A DNA stretch of 64,000 nucleotides, taken from assembly GCA_963836085.1 (NCBI GenBank), contig CAWIHT010000008.1, positions 124,001 to 188,000 on the forward strand, read 5' to 3'. The notes under the pieces were generated by a model. That model saw only the letters and a list, made by a program, of their open reading frames with translations, made no database searches and was not told the origin of the DNA. Of this stretch, positions 41,183 to 50,171 are shown piece after piece. The stretch's first letter is position 1; each line of letters opens with the position of its first letter. This DNA comes from JAHEEL01 sp963836085. GTDB taxonomy: Bacteria; Actinomycetota; Acidimicrobiia; Spongiisociales; UBA5794. The translations under genes were made by a program, and so were the position numbers.

Positions 41183-41754
41183 TGAGCGAAGAAACGACAC
41201 CCCGGGAAGAACCGCAAGCGGCAGACGCGGAAGGCATGGTTGAGGACACTCCCGTTCGCGACCTGCCGGATGATCCGATCCTCGCTCCGCTCGCCGAGGC
41301 ATTCCCCACCGCGACGTTCACGTCGTTCCAGCCGCGAAGCGGCACGCGCCAGGACACGGTGACGGTCCCGCGCGACGATCTGGTCACATTCGTGGAAGCG
41401 GTGAGGGACGCCGGTTTCGAGACCTTCGTCGATGTCTGCGGCGTCGACCACCTCAACCGAGATCCGCGCTACGACGTCGTCATCAACCTGCTCTCAATGC
41501 AGCACACCCAGCGGCTGATCATCAAGGTCGGCCTCACCGGAGACGACCCAACGATCCCGTCGATCACGTCGATCTACGCCGGGGCCAACTTCTACGAGCG
41601 TGAGACCTGGGATCTGTTCGGCATCGTGTTCGAAGGCCACACCGACCTCACCAGGATCTTGCTCCCCGATGAGTGGAGCGGGCATCCACTGCGCAAGAAC
41701 TACAACGTCGGCTCGGTGCCGGTGCAGTTCAAGGGATCGCACAAAACGTCATGA
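41182..41754 (+). CDS. nuoC: NADH-quinone oxidoreductase subunit C (operon 1)
   Basis: 190 residues. The 30-kDa subunit signature ERETWDLFGIVFEGHTDLTR is complete. The first ~45 residues are an acidic extension (EETTPREEPQAADAEGMVED) absent from the second nuoC. The ATG at 41182 shares a base with the nuoB stop. It forms part of the peripheral arm with NuoD. Confidence 0.93.
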   Translation: MSEETTPREEPQAADAEGMVEDTPVRDLPDDPILAPLAEAFPTATFTSFQPRSGTRQDTVTVPRDDLVTFVEAVRDAGFETFVDVCGVDHLNRDPRYDVVINLLSMQHTQRLIIKVGLTGDDPTIPSITSIYAGANFYERETWDLFGIVFEGHTDLTRILLPDEWSGHPLRKNYNVGSVPVQFKGSHKTS

Positions 41755-43181
41755 CCGATACGTCGCACACCGAAGAAGACACCGCGGCTTCGACGCCAGA
41801 CGCTCCGGCTGCCGGAGCCGCTGATGAATCGGCCGCGGCCGAACGCCTGCGGGAGCACGACATCTGGGTTGCCGGCACCGAGGAACCCGAGTGGATTGCC
41901 AATGCGACCGACGAGGGGGCGCAGGAGATGCTGCCCCGGGATCTCGATCCTGCCCTCGCGGTTCAGCGGGGCGTTGTGGTCGATGACGACTACGTCGAGG
42001 ACGAGACGATCGTTGACGACGAGCGGCAGATCATCAACATGGGCCCGCAGCATCCCGCTACGCACGGCGTGCTCCGGCTGCACATGGAACTCGAGGGCGA
42101 GACGATCCGGCGAGTGAAGCCCATCATCGGCTATCTCCACACCGGCATGGAGAAGACCGCCGAGACCCTGCCGTACATGTCGGGTGGCACGAACGTCACC
42201 CGCATGGACTACCTGTCGCCCCTCAACAATGAGCTGTGCTACTCCCTGGTCGTCGAGCAACTCCTCGACGTCGATATCCCACCACGGGCACAGGCGATTC
42301 GAGTTCTGATGACCGAACTCAACCGCATCTCGAGCCACCTCATCTGGCTCGCGACGTTCGGCATGGACATCGGGGCCCTCTCGATGATGATCTATGGCTT
42401 CCGCGAGCGTGAGTCGGTTCTCGACTTCTTCGAGAAGGTCACCGGACTCCGGATGAACCACAACTACATCCGACCCGGTGGCGTCGCTGCCGATCTCCCG
42501 CCGGGATGGGAAGACGACGTCGAGGGGATCTTCGACATCGTCCGCGCCGGTCTCGACGACTATCAGGATCTGCTCAACGGCAACCCGATCTTCCTCGACC
42601 GGACCCAGGGTGTCGGCGTCATCACTCCGGCCGAGGCTCAGCAGTACGGGGCGACCGGGCCGATCGCCAGGGCCGCCGGCGTGAACTTCGACCTCCGCAA
42701 GGCGTTTCCGTACAGCGGGATCGAGCAATACGAGTTCGACGTCCCGCTTGGCAAGCACGGCGACGTCTTCGACCGATACCTCGTGAGGACGGAGGAGATT
42801 CGACAGTCCATCCGCATCGTCGAACAGGTCCTCGAGACGATGCCGGCCGGCGACTACCGCACCGACGATCGCAAGGTCACCCCGCCGCCCCGCAAGCGCA
42901 TCGACGAGTCCATGGAAGCGCTCATCCACCACTTCAAGCTCTTCACCGAAGGCTTCAAGGTTCCGGTCGGCGAGGCATACCAAGCCGTCGAGTCACCACG
43001 CGGTGAACTCGGCATGTATCTCGTCTCGAACGGCAGTGCCAAGCCGTGGCGCCTCCATGTGCGAACACCGTCGTTCGCGACCGTGCAGGCCCTGCCGGTC
43101 ATGCTCACCGACCTCATCGTCGCTGATGTGATCGCGACGCTCGCGTCGCTCGATCCGGTACTCGGAGATGTGGACCGATGA
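41751..43181 (+). CDS. nuoD: NADH-quinone oxidoreductase subunit D (operon 1)
   Basis: 476 residues of the 49-kDa subunit family. NMGPQHPATHGVLRL lines the quinone site; SSHLIWLATFGMD, RMNHNYIRPGGVA and ESPRGELGMYLVSNG are family signatures. The first ~95 residues are an acidic, Ala/Glu/Asp-rich extension that the second nuoD lacks. It starts in an ATGA overlap with nuoC. Confidence 0.95.
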   Translation: MTDTSHTEEDTAASTPDAPAAGAADESAAAERLREHDIWVAGTEEPEWIANATDEGAQEMLPRDLDPALAVQRGVVVDDDYVEDETIVDDERQIINMGPQHPATHGVLRLHMELEGETIRRVKPIIGYLHTGMEKTAETLPYMSGGTNVTRMDYLSPLNNELCYSLVVEQLLDVDIPPRAQAIRVLMTELNRISSHLIWLATFGMDIGALSMMIYGFRERESVLDFFEKVTGLRMNHNYIRPGGVAADLPPGWEDDVEGIFDIVRAGLDDYQDLLNGNPIFLDRTQGVGVITPAEAQQYGATGPIARAAGVNFDLRKAFPYSGIEQYEFDVPLGKHGDVFDRYLVRTEEIRQSIRIVEQVLETMPAGDYRTDDRKVTPPPRKRIDESMEALIHHFKLFTEGFKVPVGEAYQAVESPRGELGMYLVSNGSAKPWRLHVRTPSFATVQALPVMLTDLIVADVIATLASLDPVLGDVDR

Positions 43182-43798
43182 TCAGTCACTGGAGTCACGA
43201 GAACCAGCAGCGGGCGCAGCGGGTCCTCGAGCGCTACCCCGAGAAGCGGTCGGCCGCAATGCCGCTGCTCTACATCGCAGCCCACGAGCACGGGTACGTC
43301 ACCGACGACGCCATGCGCGAAGTGGCCGAACTGACGGGACTCACCCCTGCGCAGATTCAGGCGGTCGCGTCCTTCTACACGATGTACAAACGCGATCCGG
43401 TCGGGCAGTACCTCGTCTCGGTATGCACTTCGATCTCGTGCTACCTCCGGGGCGCCGATGCGGTCCTTGCCGCGATCGAGGACGAGACCGGGGTGCTCGA
43501 CGGTGAGACGACGCCCGACGGATTGGTCTCTGTTGAACACGTCGAGTGTTCAGGGGCCTGTGGCGGCGCACCTGCCGTGTCGGTCAACTGGGAACTCGTC
43601 GAAGGCCTCGAACCGGACAAGGCCCGCGAGTTGATCACATGGCTGCGCGAAGCGAAGCCCGAGGTTGTCCTCGGTGACGAGATGCAGATGCTGTTTGGCG
43701 GCCAGGAGTCGTTCGACTGGGGTCCCAAGGAGATCGAGGGCGCCATCGCTCCGCTCCCGGCGTTCGACCCCTACGGAACCGCAAAGGGCGACCAATGA
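43178..43798 (+). CDS. nuoE: NADH-quinone oxidoreductase subunit E (operon 1)
   Basis: 206 residues, thioredoxin-like. Ligands for the 2Fe-2S cluster N1a are C-x4-C in VCTSISCYLRG and C-x3-C in VECSGACGGAPAV. The C-terminal ~50 residues extend beyond the usual length. It overlaps nuoD and nuoF by four bases each and belongs to the NADH-binding module. Confidence 0.95.
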   Translation: MISHWSHENQQRAQRVLERYPEKRSAAMPLLYIAAHEHGYVTDDAMREVAELTGLTPAQIQAVASFYTMYKRDPVGQYLVSVCTSISCYLRGADAVLAAIEDETGVLDGETTPDGLVSVEHVECSGACGGAPAVSVNWELVEGLEPDKARELITWLREAKPEVVLGDEMQMLFGGQESFDWGPKEIEGAIAPLPAFDPYGTAKGDQ

Positions 43799-45129
43799 CT
43801 TCCAAGATCTTGCTCGCACGCATGGAAGCTCATCCGGCGGACTCGAACACGTTGGCCCGGTACCTCGATACGGGCGGGTACGAGGCGCTGCGCAAGGCGC
43901 TCAAGAAGATGAAGCCCGAAGACGTCGCAGCCGAGGTCAAGGCCTCGAACATCCGCGGACGCGGGGGAGCGTCGTTCCCGACCGGTGTCAAGTGGGGATT
44001 CCTGCCGCCGGACACGCGGCCGCGCTATCTCGTCATCAACGGCGATGAGTCCGAGCCGGGCACGTTCAAAGACCGGATGCTCCTCGAACGCGACCCCCAC
44101 CAACTCGTCGAAGGGATCGCGGTCTCCGCATACGCCCTCGACGTCCACCAGGCCTTCGTCTACATCCGCGGCGAGTACCCAAAACCGGCTCGCAGGCTCC
44201 AACGTGCGATCGACGAGGCCTACCAAGAGGGATACCTGGGGACGGACATCCTCGGATCCGGATTCGACCTGGACATCACCGTTCACCTCGGTGGCGGCGC
44301 CTACATCTGCGGAGAGGAGACGGCGCTGCTGTCGAGCCTCGAAGGCCGTCGCGGAGAGCCGAGGCTCAAGCCGCCGTTCCCCGCGATCGAAGGCCTGTAT
44401 GCGAAGCCGACGATCGTCAACAACGTCGAGACGATCTCGAACGTCCCGTGGATCGTTACGAATGGCGGCGCGAAGTACGCGGCGATCGGCCCCGAGACCT
44501 CATCCGGCACACGCGTCATGTCGCTCTCCGGACACCTCAAGAAGCCGGGCGACTATGAGATCGTCGCGGGGCTCACCTGGCGCGATTTGATCTACGACGT
44601 TGGCGGGGGCATCCGGGACGACCGGGAGCTCAAGGCATGGGTGCCGGGAGGCGCGTCTGCACCGTGGTTCGTTCCGGCAGAACACCTCGACACGCCGGTG
44701 ACGATCGACGACATCGCGAAGCAGGGTTCGATGATCGGATCCGGAGCAGTGATCGTCATGGACGACTCAACCAACGTAGTTGGCGCCGCCCACCGCCTCG
44801 TCCGCTTCTTCTCCCACGAGTCGTGTGGCCAGTGCACCCCATGCCGAGAAGGCACCACCTGGCTCGAGCAAATCCTCGACCGGATCCTCAACGGCTACGG
44901 CCGGCCCGAGGACATCGGACTCCTGCTCGACGTCTCCGACAACATCAGCCCCGGGCTCTCGTGGCCGCCGGCCATGACAACCATTTGTCCGCTCGGTCCG
45001 TCGGCAACGGCCCCGGTCGTGTCGATCATGCGGTACTTCCGTGACGAGGTCGAAGCCATGATTCCGGCGCCGATCGGCGCCACCGCGGGATCCTCCGATG
45101 GAACGCGAGGGGAGGCCGCCGGTGACTGA
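43795..45129 (+). CDS. nuoF: NADH-quinone oxidoreductase subunit F (operon 1)
   Basis: 444 residues. IRGRGGASFPTGVKWGF is the NADH site, NGDESEPGTFKDR the FMN site, and SCGQCTPCREGTTW with a later cysteine holds 4Fe-4S cluster N3. It takes the electrons from NADH. Its end overlaps nuoG. Confidence 0.96.
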   Translation: MTSKILLARMEAHPADSNTLARYLDTGGYEALRKALKKMKPEDVAAEVKASNIRGRGGASFPTGVKWGFLPPDTRPRYLVINGDESEPGTFKDRMLLERDPHQLVEGIAVSAYALDVHQAFVYIRGEYPKPARRLQRAIDEAYQEGYLGTDILGSGFDLDITVHLGGGAYICGEETALLSSLEGRRGEPRLKPPFPAIEGLYAKPTIVNNVETISNVPWIVTNGGAKYAAIGPETSSGTRVMSLSGHLKKPGDYEIVAGLTWRDLIYDVGGGIRDDRELKAWVPGGASAPWFVPAEHLDTPVTIDDIAKQGSMIGSGAVIVMDDSTNVVGAAHRLVRFFSHESCGQCTPCREGTTWLEQILDRILNGYGRPEDIGLLLDVSDNISPGLSWPPAMTTICPLGPSATAPVVSIMRYFRDEVEAMIPAPIGATAGSSDGTRGEAAGD

Positions 45130-47560
45130 CGATCGCAGCTTCGTGACCATCAACCTCGATGGCGTCGACGTGGAAGTCGAGGCGGGACAGCCGCTCATCG
45201 ATGCGGCGCAGAAGGCAGGGACCTACATCCCTCGCTTCTGTTACCACCCGCGCATGAACGCGGCGGGTCTCTGCCGTGCCTGTCTCGTCGAGGTGGAAGG
45301 TCCCCGTGGCACGGCACTCGTCCCCTCGTGCACGCTGCCGGTCGGCGAAGGCATGGTCGTCCACACCAAGTCGGATGTCGCCAAGAAGGCCCAGGAAGGC
45401 GTTCTGGAGTTCCTGCTCATCAACCATCCGCTCGACTGCCCCGTCTGTGACAAGGGCGGCGAGTGCCCCCTGCAAGACCAGGCATTCGCCTACGGCCCCG
45501 GGGAGTCGCGGTTCGTCGAGGAGAAGCGCCACTACGAGAAGCCGATCGAGATCTCGGACCTCATCCTCCTCGACCGTGAACGATGCATTCTGTGCGCCCG
45601 GTGTACCCGATTCTCAGATGAGATCTCAGGCGACCCCCTGATTGAGTTCAAAGACCGCGGCAACTACGTTCAGGTGATCACCTTCCCGAACGAGCCGTTC
45701 GCCTCGTACTTCTCCGGGAACACGGTCCAGATCTGCCCCGTCGGTGCGCTCACCGCAAAGCCCTACCGATTCAAAGCTCGCCCGTGGGATATCGATGGCG
45801 TTGAGTCGGTCTCGCTGGTCGATTCGGTCCACTCCAGGATCTCGATCCAGACCAGCCACAACGAGATCATCCGGATCTACGGCGTCGACAATGATGCGAC
45901 CAACCACGGCTGGCTGTCGGACAAGGACCGGTTCGTGCACAACCACGTGCAGTCCGGGGAGCGCGTCACGACACCGTTGATCAGGGAGAACGGCGAACTG
46001 ACCGCCGCCTCGTGGGCTGATGCCCTTGGCCTGGTCAGCGAACGCCTCGCGTCGTATGACGCCAACACAGTCGGCGGCCTCGGAGGAGCGCGGTCGACGA
46101 ACGAAGACGCATACGCCTTCTCGAAGTTCATGCGCTCCGTCGTCGGGACACCGCACCTCGACGCGCAACTCGCAGACGGACTCGATCCGGCGTTCGCCAC
46201 GTCGGTGGTCTCTCGTGCCGCCATCAACGATCTCGAGTCGGCAAAGACGATCCTGCTGTGGGGTCCGGACCTCAAGGAGGAACTCCCGGTTCTCTACCTC
46301 CGGGTTCGGCGAGCCGCCACAGAGCTCGGAGCGAACCTCGTCGTCGTGCATCCGCGACGCACCGGCCTCGATGACGTTGCCGCAGAAATCATCCGGTACA
46401 AGCCGGGCACCGGACCCGAGGTGCTCCGCAAGCTCATCGCAGGCGATAGCGAGTTCGAGAGTGCTCGCACCATCCTCTCGGAGGGTCCGGTTGTTGCCCT
46501 CGTTGGACGCACCGGTCTCACCGAAGATCCCGACACAGCCGAAGCTGTTGCCGCATTCGCACTTGAACTGCCGGAGGCCAAGGTCCTTCCGCTCATGCGG
46601 AGAGGCAACGTCTACGGAGCCCTCGACATGGGCGTCGCCCCGGCCCTGCTCCCAGGGCGGGTCGCTATCGACGACGCCGATGGTCGAGCAGCCCTTGAAT
46701 CGGCATGGGGACCGATCCCCGACGGTCCCGGCCTGAACTCAACCGGCATCCTGCACGGCCTTGCCGAGGGGCAACTCCGTGCGCTCGTGCTCAATGGGTC
46801 CGACCCCGTTCGCGACCATCCGATTCCATCCATGGCCGCCGCCGCGCTCGAGAACGCCGAATTCGTTGTGGCATTCGAGATGTTCATCTCGGACTCGTCG
46901 GCCCACGCCGACGTGGTATTCCCGGTTGCCGGACTCGGTGAGGTCGAAGGAACCGCGACGAACCTCGAAGGCCGCATCCAGAAGATGAATCGGATCATCA
47001 CACCTGCCGGGGAATCCCGTCCGGTGTGGTCGATCATGAACGATCTCGCGCTCACCATGGGTTCCGACCTGGGACTGACATCCGCTGAGGCGGTCTCGGT
47101 GGAGATCGCCGCCGTGGCCCCCGCCTACGCCGGCGTCACGTGGGACGCGCTGTCGTGGGGCCCCGGGAGAGAAGGCATCGTCCTGCCAGGAGCCGACGGA
47201 ACCCAGCCGATCCAATACGTTCCAACCGACCGGGGTGTCCCGGTGATCGCCGGCCATCGCATCCTCCACACGTCGAGGGTGCTCTACGACGACGGCGTGA
47301 TCGTCCGACACAGCGACGGGATCGCCGGCCTTGCTCAGCGGGCGGCCGCCTATCTCCATCCGCGTGACGCCTCCATGCTGGCCGTGGCCGATGGGGACGA
47401 AGTCGTGGTTCAACTCGACGGAGCCGTTCAACTCCCCGTCGTCATCGATCCGGACCTCACCGAGGGGACCATCTACGTTCCATTCAACCTCGCAGCGACC
47501 GCCGGACTCGGCGCGGTCGGAACGCTGCGCATCGACGCCGTGCGAGGGGGTGACGCCTGA
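45122..47560 (+). CDS. nuoG: NADH-quinone oxidoreductase subunit G (operon 1)
   Basis: 812 residues. The N-terminal ferredoxin domain has FCYHPRM...GLCRACLVEVEG (2Fe-2S) and DCPVCDKGGECPLQD (N4/N5 region), then a 4Fe-4S set around CILCARCTRFS, and a molybdopterin-type domain to the end. It passes electrons along the peripheral arm. I chose GTG 45122 (with GGGGAGG upstream) over an ATG at 45098; both overlap nuoF. Confidence 0.95.
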   Translation: MTDDRSFVTINLDGVDVEVEAGQPLIDAAQKAGTYIPRFCYHPRMNAAGLCRACLVEVEGPRGTALVPSCTLPVGEGMVVHTKSDVAKKAQEGVLEFLLINHPLDCPVCDKGGECPLQDQAFAYGPGESRFVEEKRHYEKPIEISDLILLDRERCILCARCTRFSDEISGDPLIEFKDRGNYVQVITFPNEPFASYFSGNTVQICPVGALTAKPYRFKARPWDIDGVESVSLVDSVHSRISIQTSHNEIIRIYGVDNDATNHGWLSDKDRFVHNHVQSGERVTTPLIRENGELTAASWADALGLVSERLASYDANTVGGLGGARSTNEDAYAFSKFMRSVVGTPHLDAQLADGLDPAFATSVVSRAAINDLESAKTILLWGPDLKEELPVLYLRVRRAATELGANLVVVHPRRTGLDDVAAEIIRYKPGTGPEVLRKLIAGDSEFESARTILSEGPVVALVGRTGLTEDPDTAEAVAAFALELPEAKVLPLMRRGNVYGALDMGVAPALLPGRVAIDDADGRAALESAWGPIPDGPGLNSTGILHGLAEGQLRALVLNGSDPVRDHPIPSMAAAALENAEFVVAFEMFISDSSAHADVVFPVAGLGEVEGTATNLEGRIQKMNRIITPAGESRPVWSIMNDLALTMGSDLGLTSAEAVSVEIAAVAPAYAGVTWDALSWGPGREGIVLPGADGTQPIQYVPTDRGVPVIAGHRILHTSRVLYDDGVIVRHSDGIAGLAQRAAAYLHPRDASMLAVADGDEVVVQLDGAVQLPVVIDPDLTEGTIYVPFNLAATAGLGAVGTLRIDAVRGGDA

Positions 47561-48600
47561 TGGAGGACTTCATCGTCGCCGGCGTCAAGGTGCTCATCGC
47601 ATTCGCCTTCCTGTTCGGAGTTGTCCTGCTCTTGGTCTGGGCCGAACGCCGGATCGTGGCGTTCATGCAGAACCGCATCGGGCCGAACCGTGCAGGACCA
47701 ATCGGCATCCTGCAGACGCTCGCCGACGGCGTGAAGCTGATGTTCAAGGAGTCGATGACGCCGGACCGAGCCGAGGTCGTGCTCTACCTCGCAGCACCGG
47801 TCATGGCGCTGCTCCCGGCGCTCCTGATCTTCCTCGTCATCCCCGTTGGTGCGCCGATCACCATCGGTGACACCACCTACACGCTGCAGGTCACCGACCT
47901 CAACGTCGGCATTCTCTACATCCTGGCCTTGTCGTCGATGGCGGTCTACGCCATCACGTTCGCAGGGTGGTCCTCGGGATCGAAGTACCCGCTGCTTGGT
48001 TCGGTCCGTGCGTCGGCCCAGATGATCTCGTACGAGGCAGCGATGGGACTTGCCATCGTCCCGGTCATCATGTTCAACGGTACGACCTCACTGGCGGGGA
48101 TCGTCGAAGCCCAAGGCGGCACGTACTTCGGTTTCATCCCCGCATGGAACATTGTGCTGCTGCCATCGTTTGTCGTGTTCTTGATCGCGGCATTCGCCGA
48201 GACGAACCGTGCCCCATTCGACCTGGTCGAGGCCGAGCAGGAGATCGTCGGTGGATTCCACACCGAGTATTCGGGTCTCCGGTTCGCCCTGTTCTTCCTC
48301 GCCGAGTACATCAACATGTTCACGATGTCCGCCCTCACCGTGACCCTGTTCCTCGGCGGATGGCAAGGGCCGGTCTTCGGGCCGACCTTCCTGGTCTGGC
48401 TCCTGCCGGTGTTCTGGTTCCTGCTCAAGACCGCCGTCGTGCTCTTCTTCTTCATCTGGGTGAGGGGCACCCTGCCCCGGATGAGATACGACCAATTGAT
48501 GGCCTTCGGATGGAAGCGTCTCATCCCCGTCTCACTGGCTTGGATCATCCTGGCCATGGTGGCGGTCGGCGTACGACGATTCGGGTTGCCATGGGCATGA
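47560..48600 (+). CDS. nuoH: NADH-quinone oxidoreductase subunit H (operon 1)
   Basis: 346 residues, eight membrane helices. ERRIVAFMQNRIGPNRAGP and AFAETNRAPFDLVEAEQEIV with GGFHTEYSGLRF line the entrance of the quinone site. The ATG shares a base with the nuoG stop (TGATG). Confidence 0.96.
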   Translation: MEDFIVAGVKVLIAFAFLFGVVLLLVWAERRIVAFMQNRIGPNRAGPIGILQTLADGVKLMFKESMTPDRAEVVLYLAAPVMALLPALLIFLVIPVGAPITIGDTTYTLQVTDLNVGILYILALSSMAVYAITFAGWSSGSKYPLLGSVRASAQMISYEAAMGLAIVPVIMFNGTTSLAGIVEAQGGTYFGFIPAWNIVLLPSFVVFLIAAFAETNRAPFDLVEAEQEIVGGFHTEYSGLRFALFFLAEYINMFTMSALTVTLFLGGWQGPVFGPTFLVWLLPVFWFLLKTAVVLFFFIWVRGTLPRMRYDQLMAFGWKRLIPVSLAWIILAMVAVGVRRFGLPWA

Positions 48601-48613
48601 GGGAGGTGTTGCG

Positions 48614-49282
48614 ATGAGCTGGTTTGCCGATCTCCTCGGTCCGTGGCGCGGGTTCACCGTGACGTTCCGTCAGATCTTCAAGCCGAAGGTGACGGTCCAG
48701 TACCCGAAGGTGAAGCGAGTGAAGCCGCAGCGGTTCCACGGCCGTCATGTGCTGAACCGCTACCCGGACGGCATGGAGAAGTGCATCGGATGCGAACTGT
48801 GCGCTGGGGTCTGCCCAGCCCGCTGCATCTACGTGCGCGGCGCCGACAACCCGCCAGACGACCCGGTGAGTCCCGGGGAGCGGTTCGGGTTCGTCTACGA
48901 GATCAACATGCTGCGCTGCATCTTCTGCGCCATGTGTGTCGAGGCGTGTCCGACCGAAGCGATCACGATGACGCACCTGTTCGAGATGTCGGTCACGGAT
49001 CGGGAGGAAGGGATCTTCACCAAGGATGGCCTCCTCGTGGAGCCGGACGGCACACCGAACCATCCGCTGCCGGACACGCCGCTCATCGACATCAACGAAC
49101 TGAAGCTCGGCGACGGGTGGATGCGAGCAACCTCGCCGTCCGGTCGCGCCGCGTTCGAAGGCATCGAGGCCTGGAGCCCGAGTGCACGGATGGGTGGCCT
49201 CGCCCCCGCAGAACCAGCGCAAGAAGATCGCCAGTCTCCAGACTCCAGTTCCCAGATGGAAGCTGAGGAGGAGTCGTCATGA
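48614..49282 (+). CDS. nuoI: NADH-quinone oxidoreductase subunit I (operon 1)
   Basis: 222 residues. Two 4Fe-4S clusters (N6a, N6b) are held by CIGCELCAGVCPARC and CIFCAMCVEACPTEA. The ATG at 48614 follows GGGAGG. The last ~25 residues (EDRQSPDSSSQMEAEEESS) are a poorly conserved tail encoded by a heptamer array, so the array has extended the protein. Confidence 0.95.
   Translation: MSWFADLLGPWRGFTVTFRQIFKPKVTVQYPKVKRVKPQRFHGRHVLNRYPDGMEKCIGCELCAGVCPARCIYVRGADNPPDDPVSPGERFGFVYEINMLRCIFCAMCVEACPTEAITMTHLFEMSVTDREEGIFTKDGLLVEPDGTPNHPLPDTPLIDINELKLGDGWMRATSPSGRAAFEGIEAWSPSARMGGLAPAEPAQEDRQSPDSSSQMEAEEESS
49231..49258. repeat. Heptanucleotide array (CCAGnnn)n inside the nuoI tail
   Basis: CCAGTCT, CCAGACT, CCAGTTC, CCAGATG: four units with constant CCAG, seven bases apart. 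Confidence 0.75.
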
Positions 49283-49325
49283 CGTTCCTCCCAGCGACCG
49301 GCGACTCGATCACCGGAGGTGATCG

Positions 49326-49865
49326 ATGACTGAGGTCCTTCTCTTCGGATTGTTCGCGGCCGTGGCGCTGGCCGGTGCCGTGGTGATGCTCACGGCCAGG
49401 AACCCGGTCTACTCCGCGATGGGCCTGCTCGTCGTGATGCTCTCGATATCGGTCTTCTACGTCATGCTCAACGCCCACTTCGTGGCCGCCGTTCAGTTGC
49501 TCGTCTACGCCGGTGCCGTCATGACGCTGTTCCTGTTCGTGATCATGATGATCGGGGTCGACACGAAGGAAGACAACGCCGAGACGATCCCGTTCCAGCG
49601 ATGGATCACGTTCGTCGTCGCGGGCGGTCTTGCGGCCGTGATCATCCTCGCCGGCCGTCAGGCATGGATCACCGGCAGCGCGGTCTTCGGAACCCCCGAC
49701 CTCAACGGAACCATCGAGAACGTCGCGGACTCCCTGTTCGGCAACTGGACGATCGCCTTCCTCTCCACCGTCTTCCTCCTCACGATTGCTGCCCTCGGTA
49801 CGATCGCCCTGGCCTTGTTTGGGCCGACCGCGGTCGGGTCCGCCGAGACGGAGGAGGGCGCATGA
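49326..49865 (+). CDS. nuoJ: NADH-quinone oxidoreductase subunit J (operon 1)
   Basis: 179 residues, five membrane helices. ARNPVYSAMGLLVVMLSIS and VQLLVYAGAVMTLFLFVIMM with the pi-bulge region are typical. The ATG at 49326 follows GGAGGTGATC, an almost perfect ribosome binding site, which restarts translation after the 43-base gap behind nuoI. Confidence 0.94.
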   Translation: MTEVLLFGLFAAVALAGAVVMLTARNPVYSAMGLLVVMLSISVFYVMLNAHFVAAVQLLVYAGAVMTLFLFVIMMIGVDTKEDNAETIPFQRWITFVVAGGLAAVIILAGRQAWITGSAVFGTPDLNGTIENVADSLFGNWTIAFLSTVFLLTIAALGTIALALFGPTAVGSAETEEGA

Positions 49866-50167
49866 CCGTCACCGTCGCCTGGTACATGGTCTTCGCCGCT
49901 GTGCTGTTCTCCATGGGTGCCGCCGGTGTGTTGCTGCGGCGCAACGCGCTCGTGATGTTCATGTCGATCGAGTTGATGCTGAACTCCGTCAACCTCACGT
50001 TCGTCGCAGCGGGGAGCGAGATGGGCCTGATCGAAGGCCAGGTTGCTGCCCTGTTCGTCATGGTGGTGGCCGCAGCGGAGGTAACCGTCGGCCTTGCCAT
50101 CCTCGTCGCCGTGTTCCGCCGCAGGAGTACTGCGAACGTTGACGCCCTTTCGGAGCTGAAGGGATGA
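49862..50167 (+). CDS. nuoK: NADH-quinone oxidoreductase subunit K (operon 1)
   Basis: 101 residues, three membrane helices with the two buried glutamates of the proton path in SIELMLNSVNL and AAAEVTVGLAI. It starts in an ATGA overlap with nuoJ. Confidence 0.95.
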   Translation: MTVTVAWYMVFAAVLFSMGAAGVLLRRNALVMFMSIELMLNSVNLTFVAAGSEMGLIEGQVAALFVMVVAAAEVTVGLAILVAVFRRRSTANVDALSELKG

Positions 50168-50171
50168 GCGC

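Noticed and set aside
41700..42983. 427-codon minus-strand open frame opposite nuoD1
   Set aside because: Antisense to a clearly conserved gene, with a low-complexity Asp/Val/His-rich product and no motif.
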